Of a stretch of 64,000 nt of DNA, positions 23,501 to 36,295 are shown piece by piece. The DNA comes from Aphelidium insulamus. Taxonomy: Eukaryota > Aphelidiomycota > Aphelidea > Aphelidiaceae. The notes beneath the pieces are model-generated. The model was given only the letters and a program-made list of their open reading frames with translations. It did no database searches and had not been told where the DNA came from. How positions within the stretch are numbered: the first letter of the stretch is position 1; every line of letters begins with the position of its first letter. The DNA lies in contig JAZDSV010000001.1 of the NCBI GenBank assembly GCA_036784855.1, positions 124,001 to 188,000 of the forward strand, written 5' to 3'. A program made the translations under genes and the position numbers.

Positions 23501-26500
23501 CTGTGACCGTATGTTGATGCGCTTTATCATGTCCGAATTACGGTGTTCAGCTACAAGGATGTCGGCTTCAAGAAAGGCTATTGAGTTTTGATACAGTGCA
23601 CCACTAGCACCGCCAGGTGATATGGACAAGACTGCAGATACGCTCTGCGTTGACTTTGGGCTTAATGTACACAAGATCAAATCATCTGACCGGCATACAG
23701 CGGTATCATTCGGCGGCTCCGGCACTATTCCCCCACTTGACGGCCGAGAGTCAAATTTATCGACATTACTTCCTCGTAGTGCAGACAACTTTTCTGATAT
23801 CTTCTTCACCTTATCGTCTCTGCCTTTTCGCTTTGCAATTTTCAGTTTTTGCTCCAAGATCTCGATTTGCTCAGCGGCTTCGTTGGTCTGACCGTTGGTG
23901 GTGGAAACTTTATTCTTCGTGTATTCGAACGTGACACGTGGATTAAACTGCTTGCAGCTTTGCGAAGGGTCGAAGCGGATTTCAAACGTGCGACTTATTT
24001 TGCTCGTGTTTGCGATAACAATAGTTCTCCGTTTTGATGGCTCGGCTGTGCCAATGGCTAGCAGGGGCCCGTAGTCCAACAACAATGATTTGATGAAGAA
24101 ATTTGAAGGCTTTCTGACCTGAGCCTTCACATATACAGCCTGAGCACTTGTGCCATCTTGCACATTCTCGACCAAGATCTTTTCTGCAAACATACCAGGC
24201 ATACTGGGGCAAAACAAAAATTCAACCTCGCGCTTGCCAAAACCGCGAATAATTCCAACTCTGCCCTCCCCGAATGACAAATCAGCCGACGCTATTGATC
24301 CAGATTTTCGCAAAATATACAGAAGTGGTGTCTCGGAGCGATTATAGATGACTATTGATTTGCTTCGTTTTTCATGCTTGGCGACAAGCCCGAAATTGAT
24401 GTTCTTCTGCCCCAATTCCATAATTGAACGACAAAGCGAAACCTGTATCAAGAGCTCACGGACGGGAATTTCGTTCACGCTCGCATTTGCAAGGTAATTG
24501 AATTCATCGGATAGCGTTGTAGCAGCGGAACGGTCGAAATCCAAAAGTCGGAGAAACACCTTTGCATCAATTTTTTTGGCTCGTCCCGAAACGTAAGGTC
24601 TATTTCGCGTCGACGGAGTCAGGATCAAGATGAACGATCGAGATGACTCTGGCTGAATTTCGACATTTGAAATTGGGACAAGATGCCGTTCTCGAACCAC
24701 CGTTTCAATGTCACGGGATATCTTGATTTGAGTGCGGACAATTTTCTCTTCCTGGAGCGTTTTTGATGTCAAATGCGCGCTCTTGGAGGCCAGTTCGATT
24801 AGGGCATCGAGATTTTCACCTAATCCACTAGCATGATCACCGCCCTGGCTGCCGCTCAGTTTATCATGATTGCGCCTCTGACTAGTCGGCTTATCAGTGC
24901 CAAAGTTGCTCCCCGCTAGGCGCTCGGGAGCTTCACTGGGAACTGCTTGACTCAGAGCCTTGTTCGCTGAACTTGGTTGCTTGGCACGAGCTCTTGCTGG
25001 TCTCTGTGGCGACGGTGGCGCCTGAGATATGGTTGCCAGGTCCAAGTATGCCGACATGGAGGACTGCGACATTGATTGCGGTGCGTCGGATCTGCCATCT
25101 GCAGGAGACGTCTGTGCAGCAGTTGAAGATTCCGGATTTGTTCGGTCTATCGTTATCGAATCAAGGAGCCGTTCATTGCGCTCTTTAGGATGAGTTCCTT
25201 GTGGTCTATTTGATAGACCGCAGTCGTATGTGTATATTTGCATTTCATCGGGAAACGAGGACGACACCTCCAACGTAATGGAAGACTTGGTAATGTTTTC
25301 AACGGTGAAATGCCGCACGGTGGCGTTATTCATGAGAACCAGTCCAAAATCAATAAAGTTGGTGGAGGTGGACGTGAGGATACGGTAGAACAATGAGTGA
25401 AATGTTACTCGGTTCTTGTCGATGTTGTTTGAAAAGACAACAATGTTGTGGTCATTGCCGCGATTCTTCAAATTCAACACGCTGATCTGTTTACGGTACC
25501 CTGGATTGACTTTCCGTGGATAAATATCAAGCTTAATTTCGGTGCTAGATTTTGCCGGGATTACAATTTCCCCTTTGTGGCAGTTGAGAACTTTGGAGTT
25601 GAATCGCACGCATACGCAAGCCGGCAAGTCGGAAAGGTTTTCAATCGTCATCACCGAAGACTTGAGGGTGCCCACCTACAAAAACTTATACTTCATTAAT
25701 ATGAATTGCACAGACATACGTCAGTATCACCAAAGTTGATTTCATTTGGCGAAACCAATATTTTTGATGTACAAATTCTGGACTTGCATTTAACGCTGCA
25801 CGAGATTACTACGCTGGATAAAATATCTCACAAATCGACAACCTCTTGATCTGCCCTGTTCCGTGCTCAGGCCCATACTGAAGCTGCATAAAAAAGGAAC
25901 GCTTCTTTAGTTGGCAGCTGGCTTCGTCCACAATTTCGGGATAATAGTACACTTCGACTGTTTTCTCTTCGCCTGGGTCCAAATGAATTTCATCGACAGC
26001 GTGCCGATCGTCGCCGTTCGGCAAGGCGCCCATCTTTGAAGTGTCCAAATTATCTGAACCCAACAACCAGCTACCAAGCATAACGTCAGCAGAGCCAGCA
26101 CTTTTACCGTCAGTGTCATTCAGCGTGGACACTGATGGTGTTGAGGCGCGCGATGTGTGGGCGCTGTACATGCTGTCGCGGCTGCCAAGCAGAGATTTGG
26201 ACATCAGATCCATACTCGCTGCATTATGCGCCATGGAGCCCGCTGATGCCGCGCCTGGTCGGCTAGCGTCGTTGGACTTTAGAAAGAACTTTACACTTGC
26301 GTCCTCGGCCATAAATCGCACATCCATGCCGCTGTCTGACACATTTTTCAGCGCCAATTCTTGGCTGCACCACATTTCAGTGTAGCAGTCTGCGACAGAA
26401 GCTGATTAGACAAAGTACAGGTGGTCAAGCTTAAACTAACCGCCAAAGTCGATACTACTGCCAGACATTATTAGAAGTGAATCTTGATCTGTTTTTGAGC

Positions 26501-27652
26501 GAACATTGGCGTGGAGGTGCACAATGTCATAGTTTAGATTGTCGTTCAAGTTATCAATCTGCAAGTCGCAGTCAAACTCTCCCAAACGAACAGGTTTGAA
26601 CATTATGCGCAGCCGAATGTGTTCGTAGGCGGCCAGTGGCCTGTACTCTTTGACAGGGTCTCCAGTAGCCGGGTCCGCCAACCACACTTGATTCCAGCGG
26701 TCATTAACGAGCAGCGCCGACCACGCAAGCTCAATCTTGGACCTGTTTCTCAGTGTGAAATCCTTGTAGCATATGTCGCCCAGCACGCAGTTGTCAAAGT
26801 CGATACCGCCGTCCGGGGCATCGCAGCTCATCACCGACTTGCAGATGTTGGCCCGGAATCGCACCGAGATCTGACTTGTCGCATGATCGACATCACTGCG
26901 CACGGCATACTTAAATCTCAGCGGAATACATAGGCACGACATACCGGCCACTTTCGGCGTCGATGGGTGTGGCTTCAAACTGCAACGCGCCGTTGACTTC
27001 GCTGAATTCGTGCAAGTCCGTGTCGGCCACGCCCCGATGGTCCATCTCCTTCTTGCCAGAGCGCTGCGCTGGCATGAAGAGCAGTACAACGAAGCGCGAG
27101 TGGTGCGCATCGAGTGCCATCTCGTCCACATGCTCCTCATAGTTGTACGGCTGGAAGTAGCTGTGGGCCGGCGTGGCTGTAAGAGATGCCGACACCGAAG
27201 CCTCTCCGTCACCGCCCACCGGCGACAGGAGTTCCAGCGGCGGCTGCTCTACGGCGCGGCCAGTGCAATTAGCGTGGCGTGTGAGCACAGTAGAAGCACG
27301 CACCATAAGCCGGGGCCACGTCGCTCACGGACCAACGCCTGGACGGCACCGTGGTCTCGGGCATGTTCTCATTGGAGAGCTGGAAGGCTATCTGCGCGCC
27401 CAGGTTGGAGCGCAGCGAGATGCGCAGGCAGTGGCTGCAGACATTGCGGAACTCGAGCCGCCTCAGCACGTACAACCCGTTCACGTACACCCGGTCCAGC
27501 ACGAGCTTGGCGCTTACGCCGACCAGTTCAAATAGCGCGGTGTGGCCGGCGGCGGTGGATGGTCCGCCAGGCGCTGTAATTGCCACCGCGCTGGCCGCAC
27601 CACTGCTGCTGGCAGACGCGGTACCGGGCGGCGGCGGCTGCTGTGCAAGCAT
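20524..27652 (-). CDS. Giant MSP/ASH-repeat protein, probable flagellar axoneme component
   Basis: About 2,280 residues in eight exons. The chain is a string of beta-sandwich repeats of the MSP/ASH/HYDIN type: recurring units of (I/V)DFG or NFG followed by about 25 residues and an N(x)(S/T) motif (examples: INFGDTDVGTLKSSVMTIENLS, FIDFGLVLMNNATVRHFTVENIT, INFGLVAKHEKRSKSIVIYNRS, LDFGTVQYSADAVRSSQSL, FIDLGKVEYNRRANFYFK). A basic coiled coil (EQIEILEQKLKIAKRKGRDDKVKKI) sits in the middle. Such proteins are typical of the cilium and centrosome; I cannot assign a precise orthologue (CFAP47, HYDIN, DLEC1 and similar are alternatives). Two introns are only 23 nt (25809-25831) and 26 nt (21951-21976). 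The start at 27652 is 44 bp from the divergent CYP51 start. Confidence 0.8.
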
Positions 27653-27696
27653 GATTTAGCGGCGGCGCCGGCACAGTTGAGCAACAATCAAGCGGC
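27653..27696. promoter_or_regulatory. 44-bp bidirectional intergenic region between ASH gene and CYP51
   Basis: The two ATG codons point away from each other and are only 44 bp apart, so both core promoters and both 5' leaders must fit here or overlap the opposite coding sequence. The sequence is GC-rich with GGCGGCG and no TATA box. If either first exon is wrongly chosen the gap would be larger; both N-termini read sensibly, so the short gap is probable but inferred. Confidence 0.45.
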
Positions 27697-29561
<1,865 letters not shown>

Positions 29562-29630
29562 GTGACATTGCTCCAGCAACAACACTTGCAAACTGCCAAC
29601 AGTGTCTATTGCAAGTATGAAGTCTCTCTG

Positions 29631-29716
29631 TCTCTGTGTGCGTGTATGTGTGTGTGTGTGTGTGTGTGTACAGACTGTGTGTATGTGTGTGTACAGACTG
29701 TGTGTGTGTGTGTGTA
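29631..29716 (+). repeat. (GT)n microsatellite with duplicated TACAGACTGTGTGT unit
   Basis: GT/TG runs fill 29636-29715, broken twice by TACAGACTGTGTG and once by TATG. It lies between the converging CYP51 and helical-protein genes, so probably in 3' untranslated sequence of one or both. Confidence 0.85.
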
Positions 29717-29723
29717 CAAGTTC

Positions 29724-30230
29724 CTAGTAGGTGTCGACGGCCGCGACAACGGCGCCCAAGTCGGCGGTGAGAGCCGCGCGCCACCGATCCAAACAGCGGC
29801 GGACGAATGCGTCGGCGTCCGCGTGGCGCACCAACTCCTTTAGCCGTGCCAACTCGGCCATGCCACTCTGCTGTAGCGGTTGTTGCACCGCCTGCATTGT
29901 GTCATTCAGGTGGTGCGCCAGGGCTGTGACGGCGCTCTGGCGCAGGCGCTCCCTGTCGATGCCGGGGGCTGCAGTGACACTGGCCCCGTTGAAGGCACGA
30001 CAGCCGCAGATAACCACCGCGCACAGCCAACGCCGCACCTCGTCCTCGTCCGTGTGCATCTCATCGCGCTCGGTGTCGCGGAAGGAGTCGTGCTGGGCAA
30101 TGTGCGTGCAGATGCTGTCCACGACTGCCTGCTCGAACGGGGCCGCAGCGATCTCTGCCACCACGGCCTCTGGGTCACAGCTGCGTGCGTGGCCTGTCGC
30201 TGCCGCCACTATCTCTGCACCGGACGTCAT
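29724..30230 (-). CDS. Small helical protein of unknown function
   Basis: A single-exon frame of 168 residues from the ATG at 30228-30230 (MTSGAEIVAAATGHARS) to ...VVAAVDTY. Sequence is nearly all amphipathic helix, for example AEIAAAPFEQAVVDSICTHI, DEVRRWLCAVVICGCRAF and LARLKELVRHADADAFVRRCLDRW. There is no signal peptide or membrane segment. Codon pattern and composition match the neighbours, which supports a real gene. An upstream ATG in frame would place the start 35 residues earlier and close to the TTLL stop; I prefer the downstream ATG. I do not recognise a family. Confidence 0.55.
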   Translation of the reverse strand: MTSGAEIVAAATGHARSCDPEAVVAEIAAAPFEQAVVDSICTHIAQHDSFRDTERDEMHTDEDEVRRWLCAVVICGCRAFNGASVTAAPGIDRERLRQSAVTALAHHLNDTMQAVQQPLQQSGMAELARLKELVRHADADAFVRRCLDRWRAALTADLGAVVAAVDTY

Positions 30231-30318
30231 GTCTATTATGTGCTGTGTGTATGGGCTGTTCTGTGTATGTAGGCGTGAAGTGGCCGCGGCGAGGAGGTGC
30301 GCGTGCCTGTTTGGCGTG

Positions 30319-32120
30319 TCAGAGCTCTGCGTCACGGACGATACACGACACGTCAGCCAGGTCCAGCGTCAGTGAGAGCACGGGCAGTGATAGCGCGTGC
30401 ATCACCCTCCTGGCCGGCATGGTGGGCCGCGGTGCCGGCACCGGCGGCGATGCAGCCGCGGATAGGCGCCGCTTGGCCGCGGACAGTGCGGCCAGTTTGG
30501 CACAGCGCGCCTTGCGGGCGGCCAGCGCACGCTGCCTGCACTCCTCCTTGTCCTGAAGGGCCTGCTCGTGCTGTTTCTGCACCTGGATCGTGCGTGTGAC
30601 CCGCCGGTCCAGTGCCATGGCCTCACGGGCGCACTCTGCGAACTGGTCGTAGGCGGGCTGCGCGGAACTGTCCCTGGGCGGGTACAACACTTCAAAGTCC
30701 CCAATGTCGGTGTTGCCGGCGCCGACGCCACCACCCGTGATGCCCAGCACCTGCAGAGTGTCGGCCAGCAGTGCGGACTTGACCTGCCAGTCGATGGCCG
30801 CGTCGCACGTGAGCGACGGCGAGTGGTTAACCTCCAGAATCCAGGGCTTGCCGGCGCTGTCCAGCATCACGTCAAATCCAAGTATCTCGAAGCACTGCGA
30901 GCCGCGACCACTTCCCGAGCTACCGGCTGCCGCAGATGTTGCTGCAGATGTGCTAGTGCTAGTGCTGGTAGATGTTGCAGTGGAGGAAGGCGTGGTAGCC
31001 GTAAACGAGAAACGCGACGCGCTGCTGGACTCGTAAGCACGCTCGACATACGGCTGTGCCACCAGCAGCGTCTTTATCACAGCATCACCAATGCTCGCCC
31101 ACAGCTGCTCCGTGTCGTGACCAAGACTGCGCAGCTCTTCCAGCACCGATCGCAGTGACCTGGCAATATGTCAGTGAGCGTCCTCGTAGACAGAACGTAC
31201 CTCTTGCTGCCGTCAGCGCCGTCGCTGTCTCGTTTGAACGCCTTGTTGCCCTTGTTGATGGCATAGTTGGTCAGGTGCATAAACATGTTTTCCTGCGGGC
31301 GAATGGAGTCAATATATGAACGACACTACTGCTGTCATATGTACCATATTGCCGTGGTGTGGGCGCTGATACGGCACCGTGCAGAAGCGCGCCAGTCCCT
31401 CGCGGTAAATGTATAGTTCCAACGGTGCACACCGCGTCACCAGCACATATATGCGGAAGTCAAACTTGTAGCCGTCGATCAGGAGCGGTTTCGTCAAGTA
31501 CTTTTGCACCACACGGTCAATGGCCATGATGTCGTCGGCTAGCGGGTACTGCGCCAGGAATATTCCGCGTCCCTGGGATGAGGCATCTGGCTTGGATATG
31601 AATGTGGCTTTGCGGTGTGTGGCCGCGTACGTCTTAAGTGCCATCCAGCTGGTACATTTGACACTGTTTACAATTGAGATGATATCTACGTACTCGTGCG
31701 GCATCCACCAAGTCATCGGGTAGAACTCGTAGTCTTGCGGAAACTTTTTGCGCATCCTATTCAAGTTGCGTGCCAACGTGTCCTTGCGGCATATCTCGGA
31801 CATTCCCGGAAAGTGGTTGAGCAACATCCACGGTTTGAGGGCCTGCCAATGTAATGGAGTTGGTATAGAGTTACAAATGAAGGAATTATCTATACAGACC
31901 ATTAATGTGTCCATGGTGACGCCAGTGTCCATCCAGACCAGCACCGTCTTGGAGGTGATCTTGTCGTCGTGGCTCACGTCCAAGCCTGCGTCGCCGAGAC
32001 ACTGATGGACTACGCGTGATGTTAGATCAATATAACTACGTATCCACAGAGTTACTTACCGCACGTGTACTTGCTGCGAGACACATTGGCCACACGCCTA
32101 CTTGATGTCGGCACGGGCAT
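30319..32120 (-). CDS. Tubulin tyrosine ligase-like polyglutamylase, TTLL6/13 type
   Basis: ATP-dependent ligase that adds glutamates to tubulin tails in axonemal microtubules. Five exons; the first gives MPVPTSSRRVANVSRSKYTC. Matches run through the catalytic core: NHFPGMSEICRKDTLARNLNR, FISKPDASSQGRGIFL (ATP-binding), LIDGYKFDFRIYVLVT, EGLARFCTVPY, MHLTNYAINK and FEILGFDVMLDSAGKPWILEVNHSPS, which carries the metal-binding Glu/Asn. The tail has a coiled coil (VQKQHEQALQDKEECRQRALAARKARC) as in autonomous glutamylases. A Ser/Thr/Ala-rich insert lies between AYESSSASRF and CFEILGF. Together with IFT70 it argues for a motile flagellum. Confidence 0.9.
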
Positions 32121-32352
32121 GTGGTGTATATGGGTCTATGAGGGTATGTGTACTACGAGTGTGTGATACCGCCACACCGAATGACAACTGGCACTGTGAG
32201 TGACTGCGCGACAAAAAGTGTTCGCGTTTATATTTTCCGCACTGGTTGTCATGGCCATTGGCGGTGTGTGAGACCCAAAGTTAAACAAGAGTACATGGAC
32301 ACACACTGTCAGCCAACATCTAATACACAACAACATCTAATGGACATTATCT

Positions 32353-33920
32353 CTAGAGGCACACGGGGTCAAAGAGCGGGAAAAAGTCCGCACCAGCCGC
32401 CACTGTACTTGCCATGGACAGCTGGTCTGCTCGCTGGCTGGATATGCGCGCGATACGGCTGTTGCTGACCTGCTTGGCACGATGATCCAGACGGGCACTC
32501 TTGATCGTAGGGGGAGTTGGAGTGGCGCGCTGCTCCATGCCGGACTTGAATATGCGGTGCACTGACTCGGCGGTCACTGCCGCGGCGGCTTCTTGAATAC
32601 AACTGTCGACACTACTACGACTGTTGCGCGGCGCGGGATGCCTGTTGTTCATTGACGGTGGTACGGTGGCCGGAATAGATTGCAAGATGGTGCTGGGAGA
32701 CTTTGGCATGTGGCATATGGTAGCGGTGCAAGCTGCGGCCAGCTCTACCTGCTGCGCGGCTCTCAGTGTGGGTATTCTGTGCCGCTCCATACATCGCTGC
32801 AGATAAAGTTGTGGTAAGTATAATATGGAAAGTAGTGTGTCTAACAGATCTGTTACCTGCTTGCTTGGGAAATCGCGGTCAAACACGGTCAATAGCGCGC
32901 GCTGTGACTGATAGATTAAGCGATGAGACGACGACTGCAAAGAGCATTCGTGTTAGTATGTGCGAGAACTCCATATATAATGGAGGGTGTACCTTGCCCA
33001 TTTTGGACAGAGTTAGTGGCGCGGCAGTGGGATCCGCGGGTAGACAGTCAAGTATGCGCTCGGTATCATCACTAGAGTCGTGGACAGAAGCACCAATTTC
33101 AGCTTGCTGTGGCACCGATGTGGAGTGCGGTGACCGGAATGTTGAGCGTGACAGTTGCGGCGATGTGACTGGTGTTCCTCCGTCACTCCCACTGGCCAGA
33201 CTCGGAACACTAGAGTACTTGTCCAACCGTTCCGTGGACGTGTATGCTTGACACGTGGTTTTTGACGGTGGTGTTGGCAGTGGCGAAGAGGAAGTTGTCT
33301 GTGGTGTCGGGGGCGATTGAGTTCGAGTTATGTCCTTCGCCTTTGTCGCCAATGGCTGAGTAGATGTCATCACTTTTGGCGCCGGCGATGACGCGAGTGC
33401 CGCGGACCGTCCACTATTGCCCGACAATAGCTGCGCGCAACTGCCGGCACCAGAAGCGCGTCTGTTTGAATGATAGTCCAGAGCGTCCATGGAACTCTTC
33501 TCGACTACGGCGTGTCAGCGTGAATGGATATCATACAGCGAGGGTCTGCCTACTCTTGCGCTCCCAGTGGTTAACGAGAGCCGGCACCTTTGTGTGAGTA
33601 ATTATTCGACGCGGTGTAGTTGGTGTGTCGGCACTGGCGCCAGTGTTTACGGCGGCCACGGTGCCGGGCTGACCGCCATTGTATAATTGCTGCGGCAATC
33701 GTCGAGGTGCCATGCGACCGTCACTGTTGCCCACGGCTACACTTACTGGCACGACTTGCCGAACAGCCGTCTCTCGGTGCACATTACGCGCCGCTCTGTC
33801 ACTCATGGCGGTACTACGGTTTTTGAAGGATGCAGGAATGAAGCACGCGACAAACACTACACACAGCACGCCAAGCAACCACCTGTCGTACATGTACACA
33901 GGCAGATGCTGTGTATACAT
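32353..33920 (-). CDS. Uncharacterised Ser/Thr/Pro-rich protein
   Basis: Four exons that join in phase: (33920)-33564 region, then ERK-IEKSSMDALDYHS, KMGK-SSSHRLIYQSQRALLTVFDRDFPSKQ, and RCMERHRIPTLRAAQ to the stop at 32353. About 450 residues, mostly disordered, with SPPTP, TSSSPLPTPP and SPQLSRS motifs and a short helical part (LIYQSQRALLTVFDRDF...RCMERHRIPTLRAAQQVELAA). The upstream frame also encodes a hydrophobic stretch (WLLGVLCVVFVACFIPASF) that would be a membrane anchor if translation starts at 33920 or 33893; starting at 33806 (MSDRAARN) would give a soluble protein. Function unknown. Confidence 0.5.
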
Positions 33921-34476
33921 GCAAAGATACAGTCACAACATAATGTGGACACCAACCCAAGGAGATGGTGGTGGCAGATAGCACCATCACCCTGAAATGG
34001 GCCGCGATTTCTCTGCGCACGGAATGAGTCTGCCGGCCGTGGAAGTAGCGACCAGCGGGCAATTTAGAATGCGGTGGGCGAATGTATATAGGTATGTAGT
34101 GTATAAGTGTATGTATGTGTGTAGCACGCGCATTGAAGTGGGTGCGTATGCGCGTGCAGCAGCTGAGCTAAGTAAGGAACGCGTCGCGTTCAATCGATTG
34201 ATTGTTGAATAACGCGAGAAGCCTTGTCTGCTCGCACTCTCTGTCTTTCTCGCTGTCTAGATCGCTGTGCTTCCCTCCATTGTCTGCTCTCAATGTCGCT
34301 GTCTTTCTCACTGCCTAGAACTCTGACTCTGAATATCGCTGGATGTCTCGCTCCTTGCTGTACGAACGCCGTCTCTCTCTTTATCTCTGCATGAATTCAT
34401 GAACTCGACATAATCATCAGCATCTGACTTGCACTAAAACGCGGAATTCTATGAACATTTGTATATGTAATGGTCT
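33921..34476. other. Gene-free spacer with pyrimidine-rich imperfect repeat
   Basis: No gene is seen here. The + strand at 34222-34261 and 34279-34320 carries two copies of a 40-bp unit (TGTCTGCTC..., CTGTCTTTCTC, CTAGA) with about 80% identity at a 58-bp offset, in a CT-rich context. The rest is AT-rich and probably holds the 5' leader of the Ser/Thr-rich gene and the 3' end of the biotin ligase gene. Confidence 0.5.
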
Positions 34477-36270
34477 TTAGCACTTCTTGCATATCATGGA
34501 CTGTGTGAGGTCGAAGCGATTTCCACCCGGCTGAAGATCGTAGTACTCGCCCGTGTCTGATCGTGCACGCAAGTAGCCCTGCTCTGTCAGTTCCACAATG
34601 TGCGCCGAAACAGATCCGGCGCTGCTGGCTAGCCGTAGATGCAGAGTGGCCGCATCGTCACAGATTTCCACCGGCTGGCCAGAATGGAGCCACAGTCGAT
34701 AGTATTCGGGGAGGAACGGCGCAAAACCATGCTTCAGGAACCGCGGATACATCTGGCCAAACTCGGCAAGGATGGCGGCCAGCACTTGCTCTTGACTGAT
34801 GGGCATGTCCAGCAGCAGCATGTCGGCCACAATTGTGTTGAGTGACGTGGTGGGCTGCGCATTGGTCACATTGATGCCGCACCCGATGACCAGCGCGGCA
34901 CTGTCACTGCCCAGCATGTTCATGTTGACAAGGATGCCGCCCAGTTTGACCAGGCGTTCAGTGCGCATCCACTCCTGCACCCGCAGCTTTTCCTCTTGAT
35001 GTTTTGCAGTAGATTCTGGTTCTTCACCCACAGTCTCGGGAAGCAGAGCATAAATGTCATTCGGCCACTTGATGTACGCCTGCACCGGGCAAATGGCGCG
35101 CAGAGCTCGCACGGCCGCCACCGCAATCAGGTACTGCACAAATACCAGCCGGTCATATGTAGCTGGGTGGTGCACGACCAGGGAAAACTGCAGACAACCC
35201 ATCGGCGACACCCAGCTGTTGCCACTTCGACCGCGGCCAGCAGTCTGCTGCCCCGCCACAAACACAAAGCCTGGTGGGAGCGTGGCCAGCAGGCAGTAAT
35301 TTTGCTCCAGCACGGTCTGCGTGGAGGACACGGTGTCGGCGTACATGCACACCGAGCCCATGTGAGGGGTCGGTGTGGTCCGGCGCAGTAGATGCATATA
35401 TCGACGCGGCGAGAACACTCCGTCGTCCTCCGCATCGGCATCTACGCCGTACATGTCCACCGTGTATCCTTGAGGTGTCTGTTCCTTTTCGTCTCGCACT
35501 GCAAGCCGGAACGTGAAAGTATCGCGGTCACGCACGGTCCAACTGTCGCCGCGTTCCCGAGAAGCACTTGGCAGTGCAGAGGCGATGAATCTGTCGCGCT
35601 GCAACGGTCCGTCCGCGAACCACAGCTGCCACGGCCGCCGCGGAGTGCTAGAAGATGTGGAGTAGCAGGCAGAATTCCAGCGAAACCCCAGCATTGACAC
35701 ACCGGCAGCGAGCAGTTGGTGCTGTGGCGGTTCCGCGCTGTCCGCAGCGGCCACCGTTTCGCGTCGAGCTACCACCCGGCCTTGACCACAGGGCCAGCAG
35801 TGCAGGAGCCGTGAGGCAGCATCGGCAGACACGCTCGTAACGGCAGGCCGCACATCCACTGCCGGGCTTTCGCGCACTTCAGCCAGCGCCTGCCATGAGT
35901 CCCTGGCAAACACGTTCAGGTAGCGGCCGCCGGCGCGGACATACTGCGCGACAACACGACGCACACTCGCGGCCATGTCCACATCGACACAGTCTCCCTC
36001 GGCATCATCCAAGCCCCCGTCCACTAGCAGTGAGGTTGTGGATTGCCACGGCAGCGTACACAGCTCCTTGCGCGACACGCACTGCACGTCCACCGGCGCC
36101 GCGGGGAACACCGACATGAGCGCCTGCTTGACGGCCGAGTCGCGTCCCAGCACCAGTACATTGACCGCGGTGGCCGTGTCCCGCGCGCTTCCACACAGTC
36201 CCCGCATCCACATTCGCGGCGTTGGCTGCTGTATCAGCGGCACGAAGACCATGGGGCGCAATGCTGTCAC
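34477..36270 (-). CDS. Biotin-protein ligase (holocarboxylase synthetase)
   Basis: Attaches biotin to acyl-CoA and pyruvate carboxylases through biotinyl-AMP. A single exon of 597 residues, the usual length for eukaryotic full-size ligases. The N-terminal half is a divergent glutamine-amidotransferase-like domain (NVLVLGRDSAVKQALMSVF... RAGGRYLNVFA). The catalytic half has DTVSSTQTVLEQ, the biotinyl-AMP loop GRGRSGNSWVSPMGC, YIKWPNDIY with the essential Lys, KLGGILVNMN and GCGINVTN, then the C-terminal cap domain. All core motifs are intact. Neighbouring TMCO4 ends 25 bp upstream on the same strand, so transcription units may be very close. Confidence 0.93.
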   Translation of the reverse strand: MTALRPMVFVPLIQQPTPRMWMRGLCGSARDTATAVNVLVLGRDSAVKQALMSVFPAAPVDVQCVSRKELCTLPWQSTTSLLVDGGLDDAEGDCVDVDMAASVRRVVAQYVRAGGRYLNVFARDSWQALAEVRESPAVDVRPAVTSVSADAASRLLHCWPCGQGRVVARRETVAAADSAEPPQHQLLAAGVSMLGFRWNSACYSTSSSTPRRPWQLWFADGPLQRDRFIASALPSASRERGDSWTVRDRDTFTFRLAVRDEKEQTPQGYTVDMYGVDADAEDDGVFSPRRYMHLLRRTTPTPHMGSVCMYADTVSSTQTVLEQNYCLLATLPPGFVFVAGQQTAGRGRSGNSWVSPMGCLQFSLVVHHPATYDRLVFVQYLIAVAAVRALRAICPVQAYIKWPNDIYALLPETVGEEPESTAKHQEEKLRVQEWMRTERLVKLGGILVNMNMLGSDSAALVIGCGINVTNAQPTTSLNTIVADMLLLDMPISQEQVLAAILAEFGQMYPRFLKHGFAPFLPEYYRLWLHSGQPVEICDDAATLHLRLASSAGSVSAHIVELTEQGYLRARSDTGEYYDLQPGGNRFDLTQSMICKKC

Positions 36271-36295
36271 ACTGAAGCTACATCTCTATTGGCTC

